Origin: Oscillatoria sp. Prado101
GTDB taxonomy: Bacteria > Cyanobacteriota > Cyanobacteriia > Cyanobacteriales > Oscillatoriaceae
Direction of reading: 5' to 3'
NCBI GenBank assembly: GCA_025454445.1
Contig: JALOOK010000316.1
Location: 1 to 5,876 of the forward strand
DNA: 5,876 nt
Shown: piece after piece, positions 5,465 to 5,876 of the stretch
Position numbering within the stretch: position 1 is the first letter of the stretch
Layout: every line of letters begins with the position of its first letter
Translations under genes and position numbers: made by a program
Notes under the pieces: generated by a model
What the model saw: only the letters and a program-made list of their open reading frames with translations
The model's database searches: none
Told to the model about the DNA's origin: nothing

Positions 5465-5650
5465 GGCTATAGCCAACTGCTGCAAGAGGACGTTGAGGAA
5501 CTCGGTATAGAAGATGGAGATTTTATCGAGGATCTCAAGTCTATCAATTTTGCCGGCAAGCATCTGTTGGGACTGATTAGCGACAGCCTGGACTTCTCGA
5601 AGATTAAAGCCCGCATGATCAGGCTGTGTCTGGAAACTTTCGACATTGCC
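5465..5650 (+). pseudogene. Histidine-kinase DHp-domain fragment (HisKA-type), decayed
   Basis: Translated from 5465, the frame begins GYSQLLQEDVEELG, continues through SINFAGKHLLGLISD and DFSKIK, and ends LCLETFDIAT. This matches the second half of the dimerisation domain of cyanobacterial hybrid kinases, whose usual text is close to AGKHLLGLINDILDLSKIEAG and LYLETFDI. The segment has no start codon. A TGA (5462-5464) stands right before GYS; removing A5464 would join ATACTG to GGCTAT and restore the expected A-I-L-G-Y-S, so a one-base insertion is likely. Farther upstream I cannot find the H-box (HELRTPLNAI), so the phosphoacceptor His is missing. Substitutions at normally conserved places (ISDS, IKARM) also suggest decay. 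The fragment ends exactly where the 54-bp repeat array begins, and no ATPase domain follows within the window. Confidence 0.72.
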
Positions 5651-5876
5651 ACACACTTCGTCACCAATGGGGCAGTGACGTGGTGGAATCTCCTGTTGGC
5701 CACACACTTCGTCACCAATGGGTCAGTGACGATCTGTGTGGAATCTCCCCAAACCACACACTTCGTCACCAATGGGACAGTGACGATCTGTGTGGAATCT
5801 CCCCAAACCACACACTTCGTCACCAATGGGTCAGTGACGATCTGTGTGGAATCTCCCCAAACCACACACTTCGTCA
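5649..5876. repeat. 54-bp tandem repeat, each unit a 42-nt imperfect palindrome; runs off the window
   Basis: Unit starts are 5649, 5700, 5754, 5808 and 5862 (the last cut by the window edge), giving steps of 51, 54, 54 and 54 bp. Each full unit is CCACACA, CTT, CGTCAC, a 10-nt loop, GTGACG, ATC, TGTGTGG, then a 12-nt linker AATCTCCCCAAA. The outer 7-bp and inner 6-bp stems are perfect. Units 2-4 differ by a single base in the loop (T or A). Unit 1 is degenerate and 51 bp, with its right outer arm partly lost. All steps are multiples of three. On the plus strand the unit reads THFVTNGSVTICVESPQT in frame with the kinase remnant; the minus strand is open too. There are no variable spacers, so this is not a CRISPR. 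Confidence 0.92.

Noticed and set aside
5467..5865. 132-codon minus-strand frame (WGDSTQIVT repeats)
   Set aside because: It is antisense to the histidine-kinase remnant and to a palindromic repeat, which is naturally open on both strands.

Overview
The window looks cyanobacterial. It carries one HIP1 octamer (GCGATCGC), three proteins that resemble conserved cyanobacterial families, a fragment of a cyanobacterial-type hybrid histidine kinase, and many palindromic intergenic repeats. A filamentous, repeat-rich genome is my guess, but the genus cannot be fixed from this sequence. Coding density is low. Only about 2.5 kb is convincingly coding, and the rest is dominated by hairpins, tandem repeats and small mobile-element-like sequences.

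Layout. (1) 1-208 is non-coding and holds a strong hairpin. (2) 209-985 (minus) encodes a four-helix membrane protein with a helical, armadillo-like C-terminal region. (3) 986-2204 has no credible gene. It holds a terminator-like hairpin and four copies of a 36-nt stem-loop in a roughly 138-bp tandem array. The whole stretch may be bounded by inverted TATAGCAG ends. (4) 2205-2783 (minus) encodes a soluble beta-sandwich-like protein of unknown function. (5) 2784-3503 is intergenic, with hairpins, an RpaB/HLR1-like direct repeat, and a 97-bp MITE-like element just upstream of the next gene. (6) 3504-4421 (plus) encodes an alpha/beta-hydrolase-fold protein whose catalytic acid and histidine positions are substituted. 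(7) 4310-4864 (minus) encodes a protein of unknown function that converges on the hydrolase and overlaps its 3' end by 112 nt. (8) 4865-5464 is intergenic, with HIP1, a CRP/FNR-like palindrome and a second 97-bp MITE copy in inverted orientation. (9) 5465-5650 (plus) is a decayed histidine-kinase dimerisation fragment. (10) From 5649 to the window edge runs a 54-bp tandem repeat, each unit itself a 42-nt imperfect palindrome, read in frame from the kinase remnant.

How the parts relate. The genes do not form a recognisable pathway or operon. The clearest higher-order pattern is symmetrical: the convergent pair (hydrolase and its antisense neighbour) is bracketed by two inverted copies of the same MITE-like element, with the same element end facing each gene. 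The best candidates for something undescribed are the two hairpin tandem arrays and this MITE-bracketed pair. No complete defence system, CRISPR array, transposase, tRNA or rRNA is visible.
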